From Lachnospiraceae bacterium UBA4348 (GTDB taxonomy: Bacteria; Bacillota; Clostridia; Lachnospirales; Lachnospiraceae), in NCBI GenBank assembly GCA_002394165.1, contig DGTA01000058.1:1-42264 (forward strand): DNA of 42,264 bases. Direction: 5' to 3'. This document shows, piece by piece, positions 31,544 to 39,371 of the stretch. The first letter of the stretch is position 1, and every line of letters begins with the position of its first letter. A program made the translations under genes and the position numbers. The notes under the pieces are model-generated. The model was not told the DNA's origin, searched no databases, and saw nothing but the letters and a program-made list of their open reading frames with translations.

Positions 31544-31613
31544 AGATGGAAGTGTTCCGACTGCAAAGAGTTTCTGAGCAGGAAGAGGCATAAAACTTAC
31601 CAGGATAAGTGCG
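31544..31613 (+). promoter_or_regulatory. Structured leader upstream of the nitrogenase-like genes (unknown class)
   Basis: Between the promoter and a strong terminator lie several small pairings: GGAA-GTG-TTCC (31548-31558), CTGC/GCAG (31561-31564/31578-31581) and ACTTA/TAAGT (31595-31599/31606-31610). GCAGG (31578-31582) can also pair with CCTGC (31615-31619) in the terminator's left arm, so a terminator/antiterminator choice is possible. A 15-codon frame starts at 31546 (M-E-V-F-R-L-Q-R-V-S) but has no ribosome binding site. No known riboswitch consensus is recognised. Confidence 0.6.
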
Positions 31614-31643
31614 CCCTGCCGGAACTGCCGGCGGGGTTTTTTT
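31614..31643 (+). terminator. Intrinsic terminator in the operon leader
   Basis: CCCTGCCGG (31614-31622) pairs with CCGGCGGGG (31628-31636), one G-U, loop AACTG, followed by seven T. It lies 38 bases before the NifH-like start codon, so transcription must read through it. Confidence 0.9.
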
Positions 31644-31681
31644 GACGGGAGATCACCTTGCATCTCCCGGAAGGAGGATAT

Positions 31682-32440
31682 ATGTATCGTTTCGCAGTCT
31701 ACGGAAAAGGCGGAATTGGAAAGTCCACCGTCTGCACGGCGCTCTCGTGTGCGTTTGCGGATATGGGCCTCAAGGTCATGCAGATCGGATGCGACCCCAA
31801 GGCGGATTCCACGCTCTATCTTCACGGCGGGAAACGGATCCGCACCATGCTGGATGTCCTGCGCGAGAAGCGGGATGAAGCCGTTCTTGAAGAACTGGTT
31901 CATCCCGGTTACAAGGGCATCTGGTGCGCGGAGGCGGGAGGACCGCTGCCTGGCCTTGGATGCGCCGGACGCGGGATCGCCGCTGCTTTTGAGGCGCTCG
32001 AGGAGAGGAGCGCTTTTGAGATATTGAAGCCGGACCTGGTCCTGTACGATGTGCTCGGAGATGTGGTCTGCGGCGGGTTCGCGATGCCCATCCGGGAGGG
32101 ATATGCCGACAAGGTGTTCATCGTGACCTCCGGGGAGAACATGTCCATCTACGCGGCCGCCAACATTGCCATGGCGGTGGAGAACTTCCGTGAGCGCGGC
32201 TACGCTTCGCTGGGCGGCCTGATCCTGAACCGCAGGAATGTTCCCGATGAACGGGCCAAGGTGGAGACCCTCGCCCAGGACATCCACACGAAGATCATCG
32301 CCGACCTGCCCAGGGACAATTCCGTATCGGATGCCCAGGACACGGGGAGGGGCGTGATGGAGGCTTTCCCGGAAAGCCCCTATGCGAAAGGAGTCCGTCT
32401 TCTGGCGCAGGCGATGCTCGAGGAAGGATCCGATACCTAA
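31682..32440 (+). CDS. NifH-like ATPase (nitrogenase-like reductase component)
   Basis: 252 residues, about 40 shorter than true NifH. The P-loop GKGGIGKST (8-16) and the switch CDPKADST (37-44) are intact. The two cysteines that hold the shared 4Fe-4S cluster in NifH/BchL dimers are present: Cys94 in GLGCAGRG, with the arginine of the ADP-ribosylation site, and Cys130 in DVLGDVVCGGFAMPIREGYA. It should be an ATP-dependent electron donor to the two proteins encoded next. AAGGAGG lies four bases before the ATG. It belongs to the nitrogenase-like superfamily (NifH, BchL, CfbC, MarH). The lack of nifB/E/N and of Bch or Cfb partners nearby points to a functionally unassigned branch. Confidence 0.88.
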   Translation: MYRFAVYGKGGIGKSTVCTALSCAFADMGLKVMQIGCDPKADSTLYLHGGKRIRTMLDVLREKRDEAVLEELVHPGYKGIWCAEAGGPLPGLGCAGRGIAAAFEALEERSAFEILKPDLVLYDVLGDVVCGGFAMPIREGYADKVFIVTSGENMSIYAAANIAMAVENFRERGYASLGGLILNRRNVPDERAKVETLAQDIHTKIIADLPRDNSVSDAQDTGRGVMEAFPESPYAKGVRLLAQAMLEEGSDT

Positions 32441-32449
32441 GGAGGAGAA

Positions 32450-33745
32450 ATGAAGGAATTTCAGTATCTTCGGGATATGACCTATGAATACAATGCCGAT
32501 ATCGGCCTGTCCTATGCCTCTCCCGTGAGGGGCGTCTGGAATATCGTCCATATCGGGACGCTTGTGCCCCAGGCGCACCAGATCTTTGTCTGTCCGACCA
32601 GCTGCCTGCGCGGCGTGGTTCTGACGACCGCCGAGATGGGCGCCATGGATAAAATGTCCACGATCACGGTCAGTGAGGACAACATCCTGGAGGGGGATAT
32701 GGAGGAGGCCCTGCAGCGCGGGACGGAGAGAGTCATCGCCGAGCTGCCCGAGAGGCCGCGCGCGATGCTGATCTTTACGAGCTGCATCCATCATTTCCTG
32801 GCAGTGAATTACCAGCGCGTCTACCGCGTCCTCCGGAAGGAATATCCGGACATAGATTTCATCGACTGCTATATGGACCCGATCATGCGGCGCAAATCGC
32901 CGCCGGTGCCGTCCCTGTGGCGGCAGATCCACCGCCTGCTCCCGAAGACCGAAAAAAGGCCGGACCAGGTGAATCTGGCCGGGAACTGTTTCGTGTACGG
33001 GGAGCACAGCGACCTCAACGTCATGCTGGAGCAGAGAGGGATCCGGGTCATGGATGTCAATACCTGCCGCACCTACGACGAGTTCCTGTCCATGGCCGCT
33101 TCCTGCGCGGTCTTCACCTTCCACAATACGGCCAGGGCGGCCGGAAAGGATATGGAGCTGAGGCTCGGCCAGAAGTGGATCGCGATGAACCCGGGGTACG
33201 ACTTTGACGTGATCGACGCCGACCTTGAAAAGGCGGCGCAGGTGCTGTCGATCGCTCCGCCCGAAAAGGAGGAGATCGCAAGGCAGCGGGAGCTGACACT
33301 GGAAGAGGTTGAAAAGACCAGGCAGCAGCTTGGGAATACGCCGCTCTCGATCGACTATACGGCCGTTGACCGGCCGATGGAGCTTGCCCTGTTCCTGAGC
33401 CGGCACGGCTTCAACGTGGAAACGCTCTTCCTGGATAACTTTACCGAATCCGAGGAGACGTTTGAGAAACTTAAAGAACGCCTGCCCGACCTGAAGATCT
33501 ATCAGTCCCTGGGCTGGAATATCCGGAAGATGGAGCGCGGGTTCGACGGAAAGATCGTGGCGGTCGGACAGAAGAGCGCCTATTTCCATAATACAGACTA
33601 TTTCGTCAATATCGTGGAGAACGAGGGAATGTACGGCTACCGCGGGATCCGGCGCCTGATGCGGCTGATCCGCGAGGCCGACGCCGAGACAAAGCCGATG
33701 AGGCAGCTGGTCCAGGTCAAGGGCTGGGGCTGCAGCTGCGGCTGA
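32450..33745 (+). CDS. Nitrogenase component 1-like protein (NifD-like)
   Basis: 431 residues. The N-terminal third has cysteines at P-cluster-like places: CPTSC (Cys48, Cys52) and FTSCIHH (Cys112). GNCFVYGEHSDLNVMLEQRG then RVMDVNTCRTYDE matches the central nitrogenase fold. Aligning VFTFHNTARAAGKDMELRLG by eye with NifD's cofactor-cysteine region puts Phe224 where the FeMo-cofactor cysteine should be (His225 beside it). A helical insert (about 270-295) and the unusual C-terminal tail GWGCSCG (Cys428, Cys430) are notable. AGGAGG precedes the ATG, 9 bases after the NifH-like gene. It likely forms a hetero-oligomer with the next protein; substrate unknown. Confidence 0.82.
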   Translation: MKEFQYLRDMTYEYNADIGLSYASPVRGVWNIVHIGTLVPQAHQIFVCPTSCLRGVVLTTAEMGAMDKMSTITVSEDNILEGDMEEALQRGTERVIAELPERPRAMLIFTSCIHHFLAVNYQRVYRVLRKEYPDIDFIDCYMDPIMRRKSPPVPSLWRQIHRLLPKTEKRPDQVNLAGNCFVYGEHSDLNVMLEQRGIRVMDVNTCRTYDEFLSMAASCAVFTFHNTARAAGKDMELRLGQKWIAMNPGYDFDVIDADLEKAAQVLSIAPPEKEEIARQRELTLEEVEKTRQQLGNTPLSIDYTAVDRPMELALFLSRHGFNVETLFLDNFTESEETFEKLKERLPDLKIYQSLGWNIRKMERGFDGKIVAVGQKSAYFHNTDYFVNIVENEGMYGYRGIRRLMRLIREADAETKPMRQLVQVKGWGCSCG

Positions 33746-33765
33746 GCGATGAATGGAGCGACAAG

Positions 33766-34998
33766 ATGAAAAGTGATTATCAGACACATGTTTTTACCTC
33801 CACCTACACGGCGGACGTCTCGGGCGTGTGCTCGGCCGTGTATGAACTGGGCGGAATGAGTGTGCTCCACGACCCGTCCGGCTGCAACTCGACCTACTCC
33901 ACCCACGATGAACCCCGGTGGTTCGACACCGACAGTCTCATGTACGTGTCCGGGCTGGACGAAGCGGCCGCCGTCATGGGGGATGACGAGGTGCTGATCG
34001 GCGATGTCTGCGCTGCGGCCAGGGACCTTGAGCCGCGGTTCATCACCCTTTGCGGCGCATCCATCCCGCATATCATCGCCTTTGATTATAAAGGGGCAGC
34101 CCGCCTGATCGAAAAGCGGTGCCATATTCCGGTCCTGCCGGTGCCCACGGACGGGCTGCGCTCCTATGTGGGCGGGGTCGGCATGGCGCTCAGCGCCTGG
34201 CTGGAGAGGTTCGCCGATCCCGGGATGTATGCGGCAAGACAGGAAGCGCGCGGCAAGGATGCCCCTGTCAGGATCAACCTGATGGGCGCAACGCCCCTTG
34301 ATTTTTCCGTGAACGGCAACGTGGAGGCGATGCGGCGCACCTTTGAAAAAGAGGGCTTCGAGATCGGCTGCGTGATCGCCATGGGAGAATCCTTTGACCA
34401 TATGACCACCGCCTATGACGCGGATGTCAACGTGGTGGTATCAAGCGCCGGACGGCGCCCGGCCGTGCTCATGAAAAAGAAGAGCGGCCTGCCCTTCGTG
34501 GAGGGCCTGCCCGTGGGAGAGGCGCAGACAAAGCGCCTGGCCGGCTTGATCCGTGAAACTGCCGGCATGGAAGATCATTTGCCGGCAGCGCCCGGAAAAG
34601 TCAGTGCTGACGGCGTTTCCTGGGACGGTTTCGACAATACGGGCCGCTTTGAGGTCCCGGAGGGAAGGATCCTGGTGATCGGGGAGGAAGTGTTCGCCAA
34701 GTCTCTTTCCGCAGCGATCAATGCCCTTCCGGAAGCGGAGAGGGAGGGGACAAGTGCCTGTCCCTTCTGGCCGGATGAGGACCTGGGGATGCCGGAGGCT
34801 GAGCTGGCACAGGCTGTCCGCCATGCGCGGATCGTGATCGCAGATCCCCTCTACAGGGTGATCCTGGCAAAAGACAGCCCCGTTCATTTTATCGGCCTTC
34901 CCCATGAAGCTTACTCCGGAAGGATATTCAGGTCACAGATCCCTGTTTTCGCATGCGCGGAGTATTCCGCGGCAGACCTGCTCAGGCAGGTGAAATGA
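33766..34998 (+). CDS. Nitrogenase component 1-like protein (NifK-like)
   Basis: 410 residues. TADVSGVCSAVYELGGMSVL followed by HDPSGCNSTY gives Cys22 and Cys40, matching the spacing style of the first two NifK P-cluster cysteines (H-G-x-x-G-C in NifK). FITLCGASIPHIIAFD (Cys96) sits where the third is expected; GDVCAA (Cys82) is an extra cysteine. The middle, INLMGATPLDFSVNGNVEAM, resembles the second Rossmann domain of NifK/BchB/NifN-type proteins. GGAG lies about 10 bases before the ATG, 20 bases after the NifD-like gene. Together the three genes form a complete two-component enzyme without cofactor-assembly genes. The 3' gap to the transporter is 74 bases. Confidence 0.82.
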   Translation: MKSDYQTHVFTSTYTADVSGVCSAVYELGGMSVLHDPSGCNSTYSTHDEPRWFDTDSLMYVSGLDEAAAVMGDDEVLIGDVCAAARDLEPRFITLCGASIPHIIAFDYKGAARLIEKRCHIPVLPVPTDGLRSYVGGVGMALSAWLERFADPGMYAARQEARGKDAPVRINLMGATPLDFSVNGNVEAMRRTFEKEGFEIGCVIAMGESFDHMTTAYDADVNVVVSSAGRRPAVLMKKKSGLPFVEGLPVGEAQTKRLAGLIRETAGMEDHLPAAPGKVSADGVSWDGFDNTGRFEVPEGRILVIGEEVFAKSLSAAINALPEAEREGTSACPFWPDEDLGMPEAELAQAVRHARIVIADPLYRVILAKDSPVHFIGLPHEAYSGRIFRSQIPVFACAEYSAADLLRQVK

Positions 34999-35072
34999 AG
35001 GGATTTTGCGATAAACTATTAACATCTGCCCCCGAGGAAGAGATCTCCCAGGGGAAAGAAAGGAGAAATGAA

Positions 35073-36227
35073 ATGAGAAACAGAAAATGGTCCGGTAAAG
35101 GCAGCTTGAGGAAAATAGCGGCGGCGCTGCTTGGCACCGCCCTGACGGCAGCGGCCCTTTTAACACCCGCCACAGCGGCGGAGACGGAAGTCTCGACAGA
35201 GGAGAGCACGGTCACTATTACCGATCACGCTGACCGCACCGTGACGGTCCCGACAGATCCCGAGCGGGTCGTCGTCCTGGACATCCTCCCGCTTCCTTCA
35301 GTACTGACAGTCTTCCTCGGTTCTGCCGATACGATCCTTGCTATGGAGCCCGCCAGCATGAACGCGGCCAAAAACGGTATCCTGAGCGAGCTTTATCCTG
35401 AAGTCCTGAACGTGAGCACCGATATCATGAACGGGGAGGACGTGAGCATGGAAGCCCTGCTCGCGCTCGATCCTCAGATCGTTTTCTACAATGCCGGCAA
35501 CAAGGCTCTCTGCGAACAGCTTGAGAACGCCGGACTGTGCGCCGTGGGTGTCTCTCCGACGAAGTGGCAGTATGACTGCATCGTTACCTATGACGAGTGG
35601 ATCAGCCTGCTCAGCCAGATCTATCCCGATGTGGCGGTGAGCGACGAGGTCAGCAGCTTCAGCACGCAGATGTATGACCTGGTGCAGGAGAGGACAGCCT
35701 CCCTGGCCGATGAGGACAGAAGAAAAGTGCTGTTCCTGTTCCAGTACGACGAGAATACGATGATCACCTCCGGCTCGAGCTTCTTCGGCCAGTGGTGGTG
35801 CGACGCCGTTGGCGCCGTCAACGCTGCAAACGAAGTGAGCGCCGACAACTCGAATGCCGCCATCACCATGGAGCAGGTTTACGAGTGGGATCCGGACGCC
35901 ATCGTGATCACCAACTTCACCCAGACCCAGCCGGAAGACCTTTACAACAACAATATCGGGGACGATGACTGGAGCACGGTATCGGCCGTCAAGAACAAAC
36001 AGGTATTCAAGATGCCGCTGGGAACCTACAGAACATACACCCCCGGCGTCGATACTCCCATGACGCTTGAGTGGCTGGCCGGCACCCTCTATCCGGATCT
36101 TTTCCCGGAATTTGACCTGGCCGCCGATGTGCGTGCCTATTATGCCGATCTTTACGGCGTGGAGTTGACCGACGAGCAGATCGAAGCCATGTACCATCCC
36201 GCTTCGGCAGCAGGTTCCTGGAAATAA
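35073..36227 (+). CDS. ABC transporter substrate-binding protein (FepB/BtuF type)
   Basis: 384 residues. A signal peptide (RKIAAALLGTALTAAALL, ending near A-T-A-A) has no lipobox cysteine, odd for a Gram-positive binding protein. The TroA-like fold follows: VTITDHADRTVTVPTDPERV is the standard opening of siderophore/cobalamin-binding proteins, then SMEALLALDPQIVFYN, WWCDAVGAVNAANEVSAD, and WDPDAIVITNF. It captures a metal chelate outside the cell for the permease encoded next. AGGAG lies seven bases before the ATG at 35073. Location right behind the nitrogenase-like genes suggests the ligand feeds, or is altered by, that enzyme. Confidence 0.87.
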   Translation: MRNRKWSGKGSLRKIAAALLGTALTAAALLTPATAAETEVSTEESTVTITDHADRTVTVPTDPERVVVLDILPLPSVLTVFLGSADTILAMEPASMNAAKNGILSELYPEVLNVSTDIMNGEDVSMEALLALDPQIVFYNAGNKALCEQLENAGLCAVGVSPTKWQYDCIVTYDEWISLLSQIYPDVAVSDEVSSFSTQMYDLVQERTASLADEDRRKVLFLFQYDENTMITSGSSFFGQWWCDAVGAVNAANEVSADNSNAAITMEQVYEWDPDAIVITNFTQTQPEDLYNNNIGDDDWSTVSAVKNKQVFKMPLGTYRTYTPGVDTPMTLEWLAGTLYPDLFPEFDLAADVRAYYADLYGVELTDEQIEAMYHPASAAGSWK

Positions 36228-36235
36228 TCAAAATT

Positions 36236-36260
36236 ATGACAGGGGACGGTTCTGTGTCAT
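36236..36260. repeat. Dispersed GACAGGGGACGGTTC palindrome
   Basis: ATGACA (36236-36241) and TGTCAT (36255-36260) flank a GGGGACGGTTC core. It is the same word family as at 11.5 kb and 20.3 kb. It lies inside the transporter operon just before the permease ribosome binding site, where it could affect mRNA stability. Confidence 0.6.
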
Positions 36261-36278
36261 AAAAAGGAGAGTTTATCC

Positions 36279-37289
36279 TTGGAAGGAAAACGTAAATTCA
36301 TCATCTGGACGGTCATCATGCTGATCCTGATCGCGGTCTTCTCTCTGGTCGCACTGTGTGTAGGGCAGTTCAGCATCGAGCCGGCCAGGGTATTTAAGGA
36401 ACTGACGGGCACGGCAGCCGGTGAGAAGGACAATGTCAGGACCGTGCTTTTCAATATCCGCCTCCCGCGCATCGGGATGGCGCTGCTGGCGGGGGCCGGG
36501 ATGGCCTCCTCAGGTGCCGCCTTCCAGAGCCTGTTCGGGAATCCGCTGGCAACGCCTGACACACTGGGGGTGGCCAACGGGGCGTCCTTCGGGGCAGCCC
36601 TGGGGATCCTCCTTGGCGGCGGGCAGATGGAGGTACAGCTGGTCGCCCTGTTTTTCGGCCTGCTGTCCGTCATTCTGGTTTTCACTGTCACCAGGGGGAT
36701 GGGCGGACGGTCTCCGTCGCTTTTGATGGTGATCCTGGCAGGCATGGTGATCAGCTCCCTGTTTTCGGCTCTGGTCTCCCTGGTGAAATATGTGGCTGAC
36801 CCGCAGGATGTCCTGCCGGTCATCACATTCTGGCTGCTCGGGAGCTTCTCCGGGATAACCAGGAACGCGATCATGCTGAGCGCACCGCTGATCCTGGCGG
36901 GAACCGTGATGATCTTTCTGCTTCGCTTCCGGCTTAACGCCCTGTCTCTTCCTGAGGACGAGGCCCGGTCCCTCGGCGTCAACCTTCGCAGGGTGCGTAT
37001 CCTGGTGATCGCAGCGGCTGCGATGACGACGGCGGCAGTGGTCTCCGTCTGCGGCGTGATCGGCTGGGTGGGCCTTCTGATCCCCCATATCTCCCGGATG
37101 CTGTTCGGGAACGATAACCGGCTTGTCGTACCGGCATCGGTCGTCTCGGGCGCCCTTTTCATGCTGCTGGTGGATACGCTCGCGCGGACGCTGACCGCCT
37201 CGGAGATCCCTGTCTCCATCCTGACGGCTGTCATCGGAGCGCCGCTGTTTATCATCCTGCTTCGGAGAACAGGAGGGCTGCGCCAATGA
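36279..37289 (+). CDS. FecCD-type ABC transporter permease
   Basis: 336 residues, about nine or ten helices. FecCD hallmarks are RLPRIGMALLAGAGMASSGA, FQSLFGNPLATPDTLGVANG (N-P-L-A-x-P-x-x-L-G), GVIGWVGLLIPHISRMLFG, and LVVPASVVSGALFMLLVDTL. It imports iron-siderophore, cobalamin or heme-like compounds with its partner proteins. The start is TTG at 36279, eight bases after AAGGAGA; no ATG is in frame near. It overlaps the ATPase gene by four bases. The order binding protein-permease-ATPase is complete. Confidence 0.92.
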   Translation: MEGKRKFIIWTVIMLILIAVFSLVALCVGQFSIEPARVFKELTGTAAGEKDNVRTVLFNIRLPRIGMALLAGAGMASSGAAFQSLFGNPLATPDTLGVANGASFGAALGILLGGGQMEVQLVALFFGLLSVILVFTVTRGMGGRSPSLLMVILAGMVISSLFSALVSLVKYVADPQDVLPVITFWLLGSFSGITRNAIMLSAPLILAGTVMIFLLRFRLNALSLPEDEARSLGVNLRRVRILVIAAAAMTTAAVVSVCGVIGWVGLLIPHISRMLFGNDNRLVVPASVVSGALFMLLVDTLARTLTASEIPVSILTAVIGAPLFIILLRRTGGLRQ

Positions 37290-38098
37290 GTATTGAGATC
37301 TGTGCAGGCTCTTTTGCCTATCATAAAGGAAAGAACGTCCTCACCGACGTCAGCCTCTATGCCGGCCCGGGAGAGGTGGCAGCCATCCTGGGACCGAACG
37401 GGGTCGGCAAAACAACGTTTTTAAAATGCATGCTGGGTTTCCTGCCCTGGGACCGGGGGATGACCCGGATCGACGGCACGGATATCCGAAAGATAAAGGG
37501 AAAAGCCCTCTGGAGAAAGGCAGCTTACGTCCCGCAGGCGAAGAATACGGCCTTCGCATACAACACCGAGGATATGGTCCTTTTAGGACGCAGTCCCTAC
37601 CTGGGAGATTTCTCGGTACCGGGGAAGGAAGACCGGGAAGCGGCGATGGAGGCGATGGAGATGGCCGGCATCACCCACCTGATCGGCAAAAGCTGCGCGA
37701 GGATAAGCGGGGGCGAGCTGCAGATGGTCCTGATCGCCAGGGCGCTCGCGGCCAGGCCTGATATCCTGGTGCTGGATGAACCGGAATCGGGACTGGATTT
37801 CCGCAACCAGATCGCGGTGCTGGATCTGATAAGGCGCCTGTGCAGCGACAGGAAGCTGACGGCGGTCATGAACACCCATTATCCGGACCATGCGCTTAGG
37901 ATCAGTGACCAGGCGCTGGTGCTGATGGGAGGCGGTATGCATCTGCAGGGCCGGACGAAAGCGATCCTCACCAGAGAACACCTGCGCGCCGCTTTCGGCG
38001 TCGAGATCGCCCTGCAGACCGAGAGGATCGGAGACCGGGAATACTCCTCGGTGATCCCGCTGGAACTGCTGGATAAGAACGAGTCCTTGTTTTCCTGA
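37286..38098 (+). CDS. ABC transporter ATP-binding protein (FecE/BtuD type)
   Basis: 270 residues. Walker A GPNGVGKTTF, Q-loop in YVPQAKNTAFAYNTEDMVLL, signature ISGGELQMV (normally LSGGQ/E-R-Q, here G-G-E-L-Q-M), Walker B ILVLDEPESGLDF, and the switch histidine in MNTHYPDHA. It energises the FecCD-type permease. The ATG overlaps the permease stop (ATGA) with AGGAGG upstream. The hydF gene begins 14 bases after the stop, tying the transporter to the hydrogenase-maturation genes. Confidence 0.93.
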   Translation: MSIEICAGSFAYHKGKNVLTDVSLYAGPGEVAAILGPNGVGKTTFLKCMLGFLPWDRGMTRIDGTDIRKIKGKALWRKAAYVPQAKNTAFAYNTEDMVLLGRSPYLGDFSVPGKEDREAAMEAMEMAGITHLIGKSCARISGGELQMVLIARALAARPDILVLDEPESGLDFRNQIAVLDLIRRLCSDRKLTAVMNTHYPDHALRISDQALVLMGGGMHLQGRTKAILTREHLRAAFGVEIALQTERIGDREYSSVIPLELLDKNESLFS

Positions 38099-38112
38099 GC
38101 AGGAGATAGACT

Positions 38113-39345
38113 ATGAGTAAAAATGAGAACACACTGAACGCGGCACCCTCCTCGGTCCGCACCCACATCGGGTTTTTCGGACGGATGAATGCCGGGAAAT
38201 CTTCGCTGATCAATGCTCTTACAAAGCAGGAGGTCTCGATCGTTTCTCCGCAGCCGGGCACGACCACGGACGTGGTGAAAAAGCCGATGGAGATCCACGG
38301 GATCGGCCCGTGCGTCCTGGTGGACACGGCCGGGTTTGACGACTCGGGATCCCTCGGGGAAAAGCGGGCCAAGGCAGCCAGGAAAGCCACCATGAGCACG
38401 GATGTGGCTGTCATCGTCCTCTCCGGGGAGGAAAGTGCGGATGAATGGGCGATGGAAAAGAAGTGGCTGGAAGATTTCGAAAAGGACCGTATTCCCGTCA
38501 TTTTAGTCCTGACTGCGGCTGACAGGCGCACGGCGCAGGAAAATGAGAAGACCGGCAAACTGATCAGGCAAAGGCTCGGCAAAGAGGCCGTCACGGTCAG
38601 TTCACTCACAGGCGAAGGAATCGAAGAATTCAAAAACGCCATCGTGAGAGCAGCACAGGAGGGAGCGCTGCTGACACCGGAGCGCATGATCCTGGGCAGC
38701 CTGGTGAAGGAGAAGGACTGTGTGCTGCTGGTCATGCCTCAGGATCCTCAGGCTCCTGAGGGAAGGCTGATCCTGCCCCAGGTCCAGACCATTCGCGAGG
38801 CACTCGACCGGCACTGCATCACTCTGTGCGTCCAGCCCGAAGAGATGGAAGGAGCCCTTTCCCTGCTCAAAGAGCCGCCGGCGCTGGTGGTGTGCGACTC
38901 GCAGGTCTTTGATTATGTCAGCAGCCGGTGTCCGGCCGGGAGCCGCCTGACATCCTTCTCCGTTCTCTTTGCGGCGTGGAAGGGAGATATTGGCTACTAT
39001 ACCCGGAGCGTAAAGAAGATCGATACGCTGACGGAGGATTCCAAAGTCCTCATCGCCGAGTGCTGCACACACGCCCCGATGGAGGAGGATATCGGCCGGG
39101 TCAAGATCCCTGCCCTCCTCAGGAAAAAGGCCGGAAAAGGCCTTCGGGTGGATGTGACGGCCGGCGCGGATTTTCCGGAGGACCTGGCCTCCTATGACCT
39201 CGTCATCCAGTGCGGTGCCTGCATGTTCAACCGCCGCTATGTATGTGCGAGGATCGACAAAGCGAAGGAGGCGGGCGTCCCGATGACGAATTACGGGATC
39301 ACGATCGCCTACCTGAAAGGGATCCTGGACAAGGTGGATTATTGA
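38113..39345 (+). CDS. hydF: [FeFe]-hydrogenase H-cluster maturation GTPase HydF
   Basis: 410 residues. The N-terminal GTPase has G1 GRMNAGKSS (23-31), G3 DTAGFDD and a G4-like VLTAADR. The C-terminal scaffold carries the HydF cluster motif C-x-H-x(46)-C-x2-C: Cys318, His320 (CCTHAPMEEDIG), Cys367 and Cys370 (CGACMFNRRYV). HydF is the scaffold on which the 2Fe subcluster is built before transfer to HydA. GCAGGAGATAG lies just before the ATG. It follows the ABC ATPase by 14 bases and precedes the TM1266-like gene by 26. HydG is not in the window. Confidence 0.95.
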   Translation: MSKNENTLNAAPSSVRTHIGFFGRMNAGKSSLINALTKQEVSIVSPQPGTTTDVVKKPMEIHGIGPCVLVDTAGFDDSGSLGEKRAKAARKATMSTDVAVIVLSGEESADEWAMEKKWLEDFEKDRIPVILVLTAADRRTAQENEKTGKLIRQRLGKEAVTVSSLTGEGIEEFKNAIVRAAQEGALLTPERMILGSLVKEKDCVLLVMPQDPQAPEGRLILPQVQTIREALDRHCITLCVQPEEMEGALSLLKEPPALVVCDSQVFDYVSSRCPAGSRLTSFSVLFAAWKGDIGYYTRSVKKIDTLTEDSKVLIAECCTHAPMEEDIGRVKIPALLRKKAGKGLRVDVTAGADFPEDLASYDLVIQCGACMFNRRYVCARIDKAKEAGVPMTNYGITIAYLKGILDKVDY

Positions 39346-39371
39346 TGAGGCGTATGCCTGGAGGAGAGAAG

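Noticed and set aside
31546..31593. A 15-codon frame (M-E-V-F-R-L-Q-R-V-S...) as a leader peptide
   Set aside because: It begins only a few bases after the -10 box, has no ribosome binding site and shows no run of regulatory codons.
31463..33787. A 774-codon open frame on the minus strand opposite the nitrogenase-like genes
   Set aside because: It is rich in His, Arg, Asp and Gln with no recognisable domain, and it lies wholly opposite genes with clear NifH/NifD motifs. Codon bias in GC-rich genes often leaves such antisense frames open.
31682..34998. Reading the three nitrogenase-like genes as a nitrogen-fixation operon (nifHDK)
   Set aside because: NifH is short, the cofactor cysteine appears to be missing in the NifD-like protein, both component-1 proteins are shorter than NifD/NifK, and no nifB, nifE or nifN is present.
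35073..38098. Naming the ABC transporter as a cobalamin or siderophore importer
   Set aside because: The BtuFCD and FepBDG families cannot be told apart by eye; only a metal-chelate type import role is supported.
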